Shown here piece after piece: positions 1 through 5,274 of a stretch of DNA of 7,825 bases. The position numbers were made by a program, and so were the translations under genes. Position 1 is the stretch's first letter. Each line of letters starts with the position of its first letter. The DNA lies in contig JBJDYV010000079.1 of the NCBI GenBank assembly GCA_051867655.1, positions 1 to 7,825 of the forward strand. Reading direction: 5' to 3'. The stretch is from JAJPXI01 sp051867655 (GTDB taxonomy: Bacteria > Bacillota > Clostridia > Oscillospirales > Oscillospiraceae). Under the pieces are notes generated by a model. It did no database searches. It worked only from the letters and a program-made list of their open reading frames with translations, and had not been told where the DNA came from.

Positions 1-19
1 ATCCCGCTTATCTCCACCA
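1..19 (+). ncRNA. ssrA: 3' end of a tmRNA-like (or tRNA) gene, partial
   Basis: The window opens inside a T-loop and T-stem (ATC then CCGCT), followed by a seven-base acceptor strand TATCTCC, discriminator A and encoded CCA ending at 19. The TCTCCACCA ending is typical of bacterial tmRNA, which rescues stalled ribosomes, and fits most tRNAs less well. The gene body lies upstream of the window, so tmRNA versus tRNA cannot be settled here. A strong intrinsic terminator begins two bases after the CCA, as expected for a genuine RNA gene end. The same 3' end recurs 88 bp downstream. The identity is inference from a short 3' end only. Confidence 0.6.
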
Positions 20-23
20 GGAA
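1..23 (+). repeat. Direct repeat, copy 1 (att-like, tmRNA 3' end)
   Basis: Bases 1-23 are identical to 89-111. The identity covers part of the T-arm, the acceptor strand, the CCA and four bases beyond it (GGAA), then the copies diverge. The repeat may extend left past the window edge. Perfect duplication of an RNA gene 3' end running slightly past the mature end is the usual signature of tyrosine-integrase attachment cores, so this is a candidate attB/attL core. Confidence 0.7.
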
Positions 24-51
24 ACGGACAGTCGGAAGGCTGTCCGTTTTT
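22..51 (+). terminator. Intrinsic terminator after the RNA gene
   Basis: AAACGGACAG (22-31) pairs perfectly with CTGTCCGTTT (40-49). The stem can be extended by T32-G39 and C33-G38 to leave a GGAA tetraloop. It runs straight into a T-tract (47-51). It starts two bases after the CCA and so ends transcription of the upstream RNA gene. Confidence 0.85.
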
Positions 52-52
52 C

Positions 53-76
53 GTTTGTACGGTGCCCCACACAAAC
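53..76. repeat. Short inverted repeat between the two RNA 3' ends
   Basis: GTTTGT (53-58) and ACAAAC (71-76) are inverted copies separated by a 12-base spacer. They occupy the short segment between terminator 1 and the second RNA 3'-end copy. They might be an integrase arm or core-type site, or chance; the stem is only six pairs and AT-rich. Confidence 0.3.
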
Positions 77-79
77 AAC

Positions 80-107
80 AGCGGTTCGATCCCGCTTATC
101 TCCACCA
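80..107 (+). pseudogene. Orphan tmRNA/tRNA 3'-end fragment (att scar)
   Basis: This segment carries a complete T-arm (AGCGG 80-84, loop TTCGATC 85-91, CCGCT 92-96), the acceptor strand TATCTCC (97-103), discriminator A and CCA (105-107). No 5' acceptor strand, D-arm or anticodon arm fits in the roughly 60 bases after the first copy's end, so this is a 3' fragment and not a full RNA gene. It most likely arose when an integrative element inserted at the RNA gene and regenerated its 3' end. It could alternatively be a tandem duplication by slippage. Confidence 0.6.
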
Positions 108-111
108 GGAA
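89..111 (+). repeat. Direct repeat, copy 2 (att-like)
   Basis: An exact 23-base copy of positions 1-23, offset by 88 bp. The unit between the copies contains terminator 1 and about 30 unique bases. Downstream of this copy lies a second, unrelated terminator hairpin and then the SOS polymerase operon. Confidence 0.75.
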
Positions 112-143
112 GAAGATATCTGAAAGGATGTCTTCTTCCTTTT
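107..143 (+). terminator. Second intrinsic terminator
   Basis: AGGAAGAAGA (107-116) pairs perfectly with TCTTCTTCCT (131-140). The stem continues through TATC/GATG, with one T-G wobble, to a GAAA-type loop at 122-125, and a TTT run follows. The hairpin begins at the terminal A of the second CCA. Its sequence differs from terminator 1 although both follow the same RNA 3' end. This suggests that one was the original gene terminator and the other came with, or was left by, an inserted element. Confidence 0.85.
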
Positions 144-179
144 GCTGCATTTTGAATGTCCTTTGGAAGAAAAAAACTC

Positions 180-208
180 TTGAAAAGAACATAAGTTCGA
201 TGTACAAT
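180..208 (+). promoter_or_regulatory. Promoter of the SOS polymerase operon
   Basis: A -35 element TTGAAA (180-185) and a -10 element TACAAT (203-208) are separated by exactly 17 bp, with an A-rich tract upstream (171-176). Transcription should start near 214-216. One LexA-type box lies in the spacer and a second covers the start region, so repressor binding would block polymerase. The ribosome binding site GGAGG (234-238) sits 8 bases before the ATG at 247. Confidence 0.8.
187..198. promoter_or_regulatory. LexA (SOS) box 1
   Basis: GAACATAAGTTC is a perfect GAAC-N4-GTTC inverted repeat, the core of the Gram-positive LexA operator. It lies in the spacer between the -35 and -10 elements, directly ahead of a translesion polymerase gene. 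The family match and the position both support SOS control. LexA itself is not encoded in the window. Confidence 0.85.
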
Positions 209-215
209 TGAAATA

Positions 216-227
216 GAACAAATATTC
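216..227. promoter_or_regulatory. LexA (SOS) box 2, one mismatch
   Basis: GAACAAATATTC matches GAAC-N4-GTTC at seven of eight positions. It shares flanks with box 1: both have AGAACA at the left and TTCGAT at the right. It starts 29 bp after box 1 and overlaps the predicted transcription start. The second, slightly weaker box suggests double-site repression. Confidence 0.65.
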
Positions 228-246
228 GATTCTGGAGGCGGAGAGG

Positions 247-1773
247 ATGGAACAGGAACGGACCTATCTTGCTATTGATTTAAAATCCTTCTACGCCTCT
301 GTGGAGTGTATGGAGCGCGGGCTTGATCCGCTGACCACTAATCTGGTCGTTGCAGACGCCAGCCGGACGGAAAAGACCATTTGCCTGGCTGTTTCGCCTT
401 CTCTCAAAGCCTGCGGTATTCCCGGCCGGGCCCGGCTGTTTGAGGTGGTTGAGAAGGTTCGGGAGATGAACACACGACGCAGACAAGACGCGCCCAGCCG
501 ACAGTTTACGGGAGCCTCCTATGACGCTGTGGAGCTGAAAGCCAATCCGGCCCTGGCCATCGACTACATCGCCGCGCCCCCGCGTATGGCGCACTATATT
601 GCATGCAGCACAAAGATCTACGGAGTGTATCTGAAGTATGTGGCGCCGGAGGACATCCATGTCTACTCCATTGATGAGGTGTTTATGGATGTGACGGCCT
701 ATTTGAAGCTGTACCACCTGACCGCCCGCGCGTTTGCGCGCGAGATCATCCGGGACGTTTTTCGGACCACCGGCATCACGGCAACGGCGGGCATCGGGAC
801 GAACCTGTATCTGTGCAAGGTCGCCATGGACATCGTGGCGAAGCGCGTGGAACCGGACGCGGACGGCGTGCGCATCGCGCAGCTGGATGAAGAGTCTTAC
901 CGGAAGCTGCTCTGGGAACATCGTCCGCTGACCGATTTCTGGCGTGTGGGCAGAGGGTATGCGAAGAAGCTGGAGGCCCACGGCATGTTTACCATGGGGG
1001 ATGTGGCCCGGTGCTCCCTGGGCGGTCCGGGAGACTATTTCAATGAAGATCTGCTGTACAAGCTGTTTGGGGTCAACGCCGAGCTTCTGATCGACCACGC
1101 CTGGGGCTGGGAGTCCTGCACTATGGCGGACATCAAGGCCTACAAGCCCAGTACCAACAGCTTCGGTTCCGGCCAGGTCCTGCAGTGCCCCTACACTTTT
1201 AAAAAGGCGAAGCTGATCGTCCGGGAGATGACTGACCTTCTCGTCCTGGACCTGGTGGACAAGGGCCTGGTGACCGACCAGATGGTGCTGACCGTGGGAT
1301 ATGACGTGGAAAACCTGAGCGACCCCAAACGGAGCAGAGCCTACAAGGGGCCTGTCACCACGGACTATTACGGCCGCCGGGTCCCCAAACACGCTCACGG
1401 GACGGCCAACCTCGGGAGCCCTACCTCCTCAGCCCGGTTGATTCTGGACGCGGTCACGGCCCTGTATGACCGGATCGTCGATCCGGATCTGCTGGTCCGG
1501 CGGATCAACCTGACGGCGAACCATGTGACCGAGGAAGGCTCTGTTTCCCGGGAATGCCCGGCGGAGCAGCTGGACCTGTTCACGGATTACGCGGCCGAGG
1601 AGAAAAAGCGCGCGGAAGAACATGCAGCGCTGGAGCGGGAGCGGCGCAGGCAGAACGCGATCCTGAGCATCAAGAAGAAGTATGGGAAAAACGCCATTCT
1701 CAAGGGCATGGATCTGGAGGAGGGCGCCACGACCCTGGACCGCAACCGGCAGATCGGCGGGCACAGGGCGTGA
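247..1773 (+). CDS. Y-family translesion DNA polymerase (UmuC/UvrX-like)
   Basis: A 508-residue SOS-inducible error-prone polymerase that would copy past DNA lesions. Near the N-terminus is AIDLKSFYASVE, with metal-binding D11 and probable steric-gate Y16 against ribonucleotides. SIDE at 141-144 supplies D143 and E144, completing the catalytic triad. The SIDE motif sits further from the start than in DinB (about residue 105 in Dpo4), consistent with the extra stretch at about 75-115 seen in UvrX-type proteins. A helix-hairpin-helix-like segment is at about 231-255 and the little-finger domain at about 300-425. QLDLF (441-445) is a textbook sliding-clamp-binding motif. A charged helix (449-470) and the tail GATTLDRNRQIGGHRA, familiar from this Firmicute subfamily, follow. 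The gene is first in an operon with a YolD-like partner and lies behind two LexA boxes. Such cassettes are frequent on prophages and integrative elements. It appears intact; the exact lesion range is unknown. Confidence 0.92.
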   Translation: MEQERTYLAIDLKSFYASVECMERGLDPLTTNLVVADASRTEKTICLAVSPSLKACGIPGRARLFEVVEKVREMNTRRRQDAPSRQFTGASYDAVELKANPALAIDYIAAPPRMAHYIACSTKIYGVYLKYVAPEDIHVYSIDEVFMDVTAYLKLYHLTARAFAREIIRDVFRTTGITATAGIGTNLYLCKVAMDIVAKRVEPDADGVRIAQLDEESYRKLLWEHRPLTDFWRVGRGYAKKLEAHGMFTMGDVARCSLGGPGDYFNEDLLYKLFGVNAELLIDHAWGWESCTMADIKAYKPSTNSFGSGQVLQCPYTFKKAKLIVREMTDLLVLDLVDKGLVTDQMVLTVGYDVENLSDPKRSRAYKGPVTTDYYGRRVPKHAHGTANLGSPTSSARLILDAVTALYDRIVDPDLLVRRINLTANHVTEEGSVSRECPAEQLDLFTDYAAEEKKRAEEHAALERERRRQNAILSIKKKYGKNAILKGMDLEEGATTLDRNRQIGGHRA

Positions 1774-1794
1774 CAGCCGCGGGGAGGTGCTTCC

Positions 1795-2229
1795 ATGGCT
1801 GACAAGAGATCCCATCGGTATGACGACCTGATCGGTCTGCCCCACCATGTTTCCAACAAGCGTCCTCACATGTCCAGGCCCGACCGCGCCGCGCAGTTTT
1901 CTCCCTTCGCGGCCCTGACCGGCTATGACGCCGCCGTTCGGGAGACCGCCCGTCTGACCCAGCCGCGCGCGGAGCTGGACGAGAGCAGAAAAGCCGTACT
2001 GAATGAAAAGCTGCAACGGCTGCAGGAGCGGTTGGACGAGCGGCCGGAGGTCGCTATCACCTATTTCGTGCCGGATGGGCGGAAGGCGGGCGGCGCCTAT
2101 GTCCGTGTGACGGGCCGGGTGAAGAAGATCGACACGTATACACATACCGTTGTGCTGATGGACCGGACGGTGGTCCCCATGGAGCAGATCTACGGCATTG
2201 AAGGCGAATGCTTTCCTGATATGGATTGA
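1795..2229 (+). CDS. YolD-like protein, partner of the Y-family polymerase
   Basis: A 144-residue soluble protein with no signal peptide or membrane segment. The N-terminal part has the HPHVS-like stretch LPHHVSNKRPHMSRPDRAAQFSPFAALTGYD (residues 14-44, key residues P16, H17, R28, D31, R32, F39, Y43), a hallmark of YolD-like proteins paired with UvrX-type polymerases. A helical, charged middle (about 50-82) and a C-terminal beta-rich part (TYFVPDGRKAGG, then RVKKIDTYTHTVVL) follow. The start is supported by GGGGAGG (1781-1787) seven bases upstream. It begins 21 bases after the polymerase stop and shares its SOS promoter. Comparative genomics has suggested that YolD proteins play the role UmuD plays for UmuC, but no UmuD-like autocleavage site or Ser-Lys dyad is evident here. 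The biochemical role is unproven. Confidence 0.85.
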   Translation: MADKRSHRYDDLIGLPHHVSNKRPHMSRPDRAAQFSPFAALTGYDAAVRETARLTQPRAELDESRKAVLNEKLQRLQERLDERPEVAITYFVPDGRKAGGAYVRVTGRVKKIDTYTHTVVLMDRTVVPMEQIYGIEGECFPDMD

Positions 2230-2317
2230 AGAATCTGCTTGATCAAAACATTTTTTGAGGGAAATAGCCGATTTTTGCCGCAGAAAAAAAGAATTTAACA
2301 AAAAAGTAAAAAAGGCA

Positions 2318-2346
2318 TTGAATTTCTATATATTGTGTGATAGAAT
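2318..2346 (+). promoter_or_regulatory. Promoter of nrdDG
   Basis: TTGAAT (2318-2323) and TAGAAT (2341-2346) are spaced 17 bp apart, with an extended -10 TGA directly before the -10. An A-rich tract (2284-2313) upstream could act as an UP element. The start should fall near 2353, giving a leader of about 50 bases before the ATG at 2405. Two NrdR-type boxes overlap the spacer and the start region. Confidence 0.8.
2323..2338. promoter_or_regulatory. NrdR box 1
   Basis: TTTCTATATATTGTGT matches the NrdR consensus acaCwAtATaTwGtgt at 13 of 16 positions; only the outer left three bases differ. It lies between the -35 and -10 of the nrdDG promoter. NrdR is the zinc-finger, ATP-cone repressor that senses nucleotide levels and represses ribonucleotide reductase operons. 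Its gene is not in the window. Confidence 0.8.
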
Positions 2347-2355
2347 CACTAAGCA

Positions 2356-2371
2356 ACACAATATAGGCTGT
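2356..2371. promoter_or_regulatory. NrdR box 2
   Basis: ACACAATATAGGCTGT matches the NrdR consensus at 13 of 16 positions, with a perfect left half. It begins 33 bp after box 1, about three helical turns, the in-phase tandem spacing typical of NrdR sites. It covers the region just downstream of the predicted transcription start. Box 1 has the good right half and box 2 the good left half, so the pair also reads as a long inverted repeat. Confidence 0.75.
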
Positions 2372-2380
2372 TTGACAGCC
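2366..2380 (+). other. Small hairpin in the nrdD leader
   Basis: GGCTGT (2366-2371) pairs perfectly with ACAGCC (2375-2380) around a three-base loop. It overlaps the end of NrdR box 2 and precedes the GGGAG ribosome binding sequence (2387-2391). It has no T-tract, so it is not a terminator; it could stabilise the 5' end of the message or be incidental. Confidence 0.4.
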
Positions 2381-2404
2381 GAGACAGGGAGAGTGGAAAT
2401 CACT

Positions 2405-4603
2405 ATGATCGTGATTAAAAGAAACGGGTCGGAGGTCACCTTTGATATTACGAAGATCATCGCCGCGATCGCAAAGGCCAACGACACGGTGGAAGAGAAC
2501 ACCCGTATGACGCCGATGCAGATCCAGCGCATCGCGGAGTCCGTGGAGCTTGCCTGCCAGAAAATGAACCGCTCTCCCTCGGTGGAGGAGATTCAGGACC
2601 TGGTGGAACACCAGATCATGGCCCACGGCGCTTTTGAAGTCGCCAAAAACTATATTACCTACCGCTACACCCGCTCCCTGGTGCGCCGCAGCAACACCAC
2701 GGACGACAAGATCCTCAGCCTGATCGAGTGCGTCAACGAGGAAGCCAAGCAGGAGAACGCCAATAAGAACCCTGTGGTGAACTCCACCCAGCGGGACTAT
2801 ATGGCCGGCGAGGTGTCCCGGGACATCAGCGAGCGTATCCTGCTGCCCCAGGATATTGTGGACGCCCACCGGGAGGGCATCATCCACTTCCACGATTCTG
2901 ACTACTACGCCCAGCACATGCACAACTGCGACCTGGTGAACCTGGAGGACATGCTGCAGAACGGTACCGTCATCACCGGCACCATGATCGAGCGGCCCCA
3001 CAGCTTTTCCACCGCCTGCAACATCGCCACCCAGATCATCGCCCAGGTGGCCAGCAACCAGTACGGCGGCCAGAGCATTTCCCTGGCCCATCTGGCCCCC
3101 TTCGTGGATGTCAGCCGCAAGAAGATCCGCAACCTGGTGGAGCAGGAGCTGGCTGAGATCGGCGCCGCCCCCGCGGAGGAGAAGGTGCGTGAGATGGTGG
3201 AGAAGCGCCTGCGGGACGAGGTCCGCCGCGGCGTCCAGACCATCCAGTACCAGGTGCTCACCCTGCTGACCACCAACGGACAAGCCCCCTTCGTCACCGT
3301 GTTCATGTACCTGGGCGAGGCCAAGAACGACCAGGAGAAGCAGGACCTGGCCCTCATCATCGAGGAGACGCTGGAGCAGCGCTATCAGGGCGTGAAGAAC
3401 GAGGACGGCGTGTGGATCACCCCGGCGTTCCCCAAGCTCATTTACGTGCTGGAGGAGGACAACATCCACGAGGATTCTCCCTACTGGTATCTGACGCAGC
3501 TGGCCGCCAAGTGCACCGCCCGGCGCATGGTGCCCGACTACATCTCCGCGAAGAAAATGATGGAGCTGAAGGGCGACGTGTACACCTGCATGGGCTGCCG
3601 CTCCTTCCTGACGCCGGACCGCTTTACCGACGCCGGCATCGGCAACATCGCCAACGCCGGCAACTACGAGCCGGGAAAGCACAAATACTACGGCCGCTTC
3701 AACCAGGGCGTGGTCACCATCAACCTGCCGGACGTGGCCCTGTCCTCCGGAGGGAACCTCGAAAAGTTCTGGAAGATCTTTGACGAGCGGCTGGAGCTGT
3801 GCCACCGGGCCCTGCAGTGCCGCCATGAGCGGCTGAAGGGCACCCTGTCCGATGCGGCGCCCATCCTGTGGCAGTACGGCGCTCTGGCCCGTCTGGAGAA
3901 GGGCGAGCCCATCGACAAGCTGCTCTTTAACGGCTATTCCACCATCTCCCTGGGCTATGCCGGTCTTTACGAGTGCGTGAAGTACATGACCGGCAAGAGC
4001 CACACCGACCCCTCCGCCACCCCCTTCGCCCTGAGCGTCATGCAGAAGATGAACGACAAGTGCAAGGAGTGGAAGACGGCGGAGAACATCGACTACTCTC
4101 TCTACGGCACGCCTCTGGAGTCCACCACCTATAAATTCGCCAAGTGCCTGCAGCGCCGCTTCGGTATCATCGAGGGCGTTACGGACAAGGGCTATATTAC
4201 CAACAGCTACCACGTCCATGTGACGGAGGAGATCAACGCCTTTGACAAGCTGAAGTTCGAGGCCCAGTTCCAGGCCCTGTCCCCCGGAGGCGCCATCAGC
4301 TACGTTGAGGTGCCCGATATGCAGAACAACCTGGAGGCGGTGCTCCAGGTGATGAAGTTCATCTACGAGAACATCATCTATGCTGAGCTGAACACCAAGA
4401 GCGACTACTGCCAGGTGTGCGGCTGGGACGGCGAGATCCAGATCGTGGAGGAGAACGGCAAGCTGATCTGGAAGTGCCCCAAGTGCGGCAACACCGATCA
4501 GGACAAGATGAACGTGGCCCGGCGTACCTGCGGCTACATCGGCACCCAGTTCTGGAACCAGGGGCGCACCCAGGAGATCCGGGACCGTGTGCTTCACCTG
4601 TAA
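2405..4603 (+). CDS. nrdD: Anaerobic (class III) ribonucleoside-triphosphate reductase
   Basis: A 732-residue glycyl-radical enzyme that reduces ribonucleoside triphosphates to dNTPs without oxygen, with formate as the usual reductant. Residues 1 to about 90 are an ATP-cone (IVIKRNGSEVTFDITKI), implying dATP feedback. The catalytic core has C175 in HMHNCDLVN and C395/C398 in CMGCRSFL, where C398 is the likely thiyl position. Four C-terminal cysteines, C669/C672 (CQVC) and C694/C694-flanking C691 (CPKC), form the zinc site. RRTCGYIGTQ places the radical glycine at G710, and the protein ends shortly after, as usual. The frame is open upstream to 2255, but those 50 codons read through the promoter and operators and encode low-complexity sequence, so the ATG at 2405, behind GGGAG (2387-2391), is chosen. 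All key residues are present and nrdG follows directly. Confidence 0.97.
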   Translation: MIVIKRNGSEVTFDITKIIAAIAKANDTVEENTRMTPMQIQRIAESVELACQKMNRSPSVEEIQDLVEHQIMAHGAFEVAKNYITYRYTRSLVRRSNTTDDKILSLIECVNEEAKQENANKNPVVNSTQRDYMAGEVSRDISERILLPQDIVDAHREGIIHFHDSDYYAQHMHNCDLVNLEDMLQNGTVITGTMIERPHSFSTACNIATQIIAQVASNQYGGQSISLAHLAPFVDVSRKKIRNLVEQELAEIGAAPAEEKVREMVEKRLRDEVRRGVQTIQYQVLTLLTTNGQAPFVTVFMYLGEAKNDQEKQDLALIIEETLEQRYQGVKNEDGVWITPAFPKLIYVLEEDNIHEDSPYWYLTQLAAKCTARRMVPDYISAKKMMELKGDVYTCMGCRSFLTPDRFTDAGIGNIANAGNYEPGKHKYYGRFNQGVVTINLPDVALSSGGNLEKFWKIFDERLELCHRALQCRHERLKGTLSDAAPILWQYGALARLEKGEPIDKLLFNGYSTISLGYAGLYECVKYMTGKSHTDPSATPFALSVMQKMNDKCKEWKTAENIDYSLYGTPLESTTYKFAKCLQRRFGIIEGVTDKGYITNSYHVHVTEEINAFDKLKFEAQFQALSPGGAISYVEVPDMQNNLEAVLQVMKFIYENIIYAELNTKSDYCQVCGWDGEIQIVEENGKLIWKCPKCGNTDQDKMNVARRTCGYIGTQFWNQGRTQEIRDRVLHL

Positions 4604-4612
4604 GAGCGCGCC

Positions 4613-5155
4613 ATGTACTACGGCGAAATTAAAAACTGCGACATCGCCAACGGCGAGGGCGTGCGGGTGACCCTGTTTGTCTCCGGCTGCACCAACCACT
4701 GTGAGAACTGCTTCCAGCCCCAGACCTGGGCCTTTGACTACGGACAGCCCTTTACCGGGGAAACGGAGGAGACCATTCTCGAGCTCCTCCGGCCGGAGTA
4801 TATCAACGGCCTGACCCTCCTGGGCGGGGAGCCCTTTGAACCGGAGAACCAGCGTGCGCTGCTGCCCTTTGTCCGCCGCGTGCGGGAACGGTATCCGCGC
4901 AAGACGGTCTGGAGCTATACCGGCTTCACCTATGAGGAACTCCTGCGGGAGGGCAGCTATCCCCGCTGCGAGGTTACGGACGAGCTGCTTTCCCTGCTGG
5001 ATGTGCTGGTGGACGGCCGCTATGTGGATGCTCTGAAAGATATTTCCCTGCGGTTTCGCGGCAGCTCCAACCAGCGCTTGATCGACCTGAACGCCACGCG
5101 GCGCGCTGGTACCGTCCAGCTTCTCGCGTCGCAGGATCGCGGAACAAGGGCCTGA
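4613..5155 (+). CDS. nrdG: Anaerobic ribonucleotide reductase activating protein (radical SAM)
   Basis: A 180-residue cytosolic radical-SAM activase that uses a [4Fe-4S] cluster and S-adenosylmethionine to generate the glycyl radical on NrdD (G710). The CX3CX2C cluster motif is C26, C30 and C33 in SGCTNHCENC. GGEP at 71-74 is the SAM-contacting motif. WSYTGF (about 106-111) and the later VDGRY and FRGSSNQR segments are typical of NrdG. The start is nine bases after the nrdD stop with no strong Shine-Dalgarno, so translation is probably coupled to nrdD. The tail after SNQRLIDL is about 20 residues and looks unconserved. The gene ends 25 bases before the shared terminator. Confidence 0.95.
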   Translation: MYYGEIKNCDIANGEGVRVTLFVSGCTNHCENCFQPQTWAFDYGQPFTGETEETILELLRPEYINGLTLLGGEPFEPENQRALLPFVRRVRERYPRKTVWSYTGFTYEELLREGSYPRCEVTDELLSLLDVLVDGRYVDALKDISLRFRGSSNQRLIDLNATRRAGTVQLLASQDRGTRA

Positions 5156-5180
5156 TTTTTTAACAACCTATTGACGTAAA

Positions 5181-5225
5181 AACAAACGCGGCTTTCTCCC
5201 TGCCGGGAGGGAAGCCGCGTTTGTT
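5181..5225. terminator. Bidirectional terminator between convergent operons
   Basis: AACAAACGCGGCTT (5181-5194) pairs perfectly with AAGCCGCGTTTGTT (5212-5225). The inner CTCCC/GGGAG pairing (5196-5200 with 5205-5209) closes a TGCC loop, leaving about one bulged base. The minus-strand exit gives TTTGTTTTTA, a good U-tract for the kinase operon. The plus-strand exit gives TTTGTTCATTT, weaker but usable for nrdDG. No other terminator is seen between 5156 and 5274, and the bases 5226-5274 hold nothing recognisable. Confidence 0.9.
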
Positions 5226-5274
5226 CATTTCCCGTTCTGATGTGCTATGAGTGCAGAGCGTGGAAGATTTCGTG

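Noticed and set aside
22..143. The repeated hairpins and RNA 3' ends as a CRISPR-like array
   Set aside because: There are only two repeat copies, they are recognisable as RNA gene 3' ends, and the hairpins have terminator T-tracts. No cas gene is present.
280..1398. A 372-codon minus-strand frame opposite the polymerase gene
   Set aside because: Same register as the polymerase and explained by its codon bias. The product is a low-complexity shadow, whereas the plus strand has intact catalytic motifs.
2255..2404. A 50-codon N-terminal extension of NrdD
   Set aside because: It would be translated through the A-rich tract, the -35/-10 elements and both NrdR boxes. The encoded residues are not NrdD-like, and the ATG at 2405 starts directly at the ATP-cone with a ribosome binding site.
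2243..4699. An 818-codon open frame on the minus strand opposite nrdD
   Set aside because: It shares the codon register of nrdD, so its stops would need TTA, CTA or TCA codons, which this gene's codon bias avoids. The translation is H/V/L/G-rich with no recognisable domain and no plausible start context.
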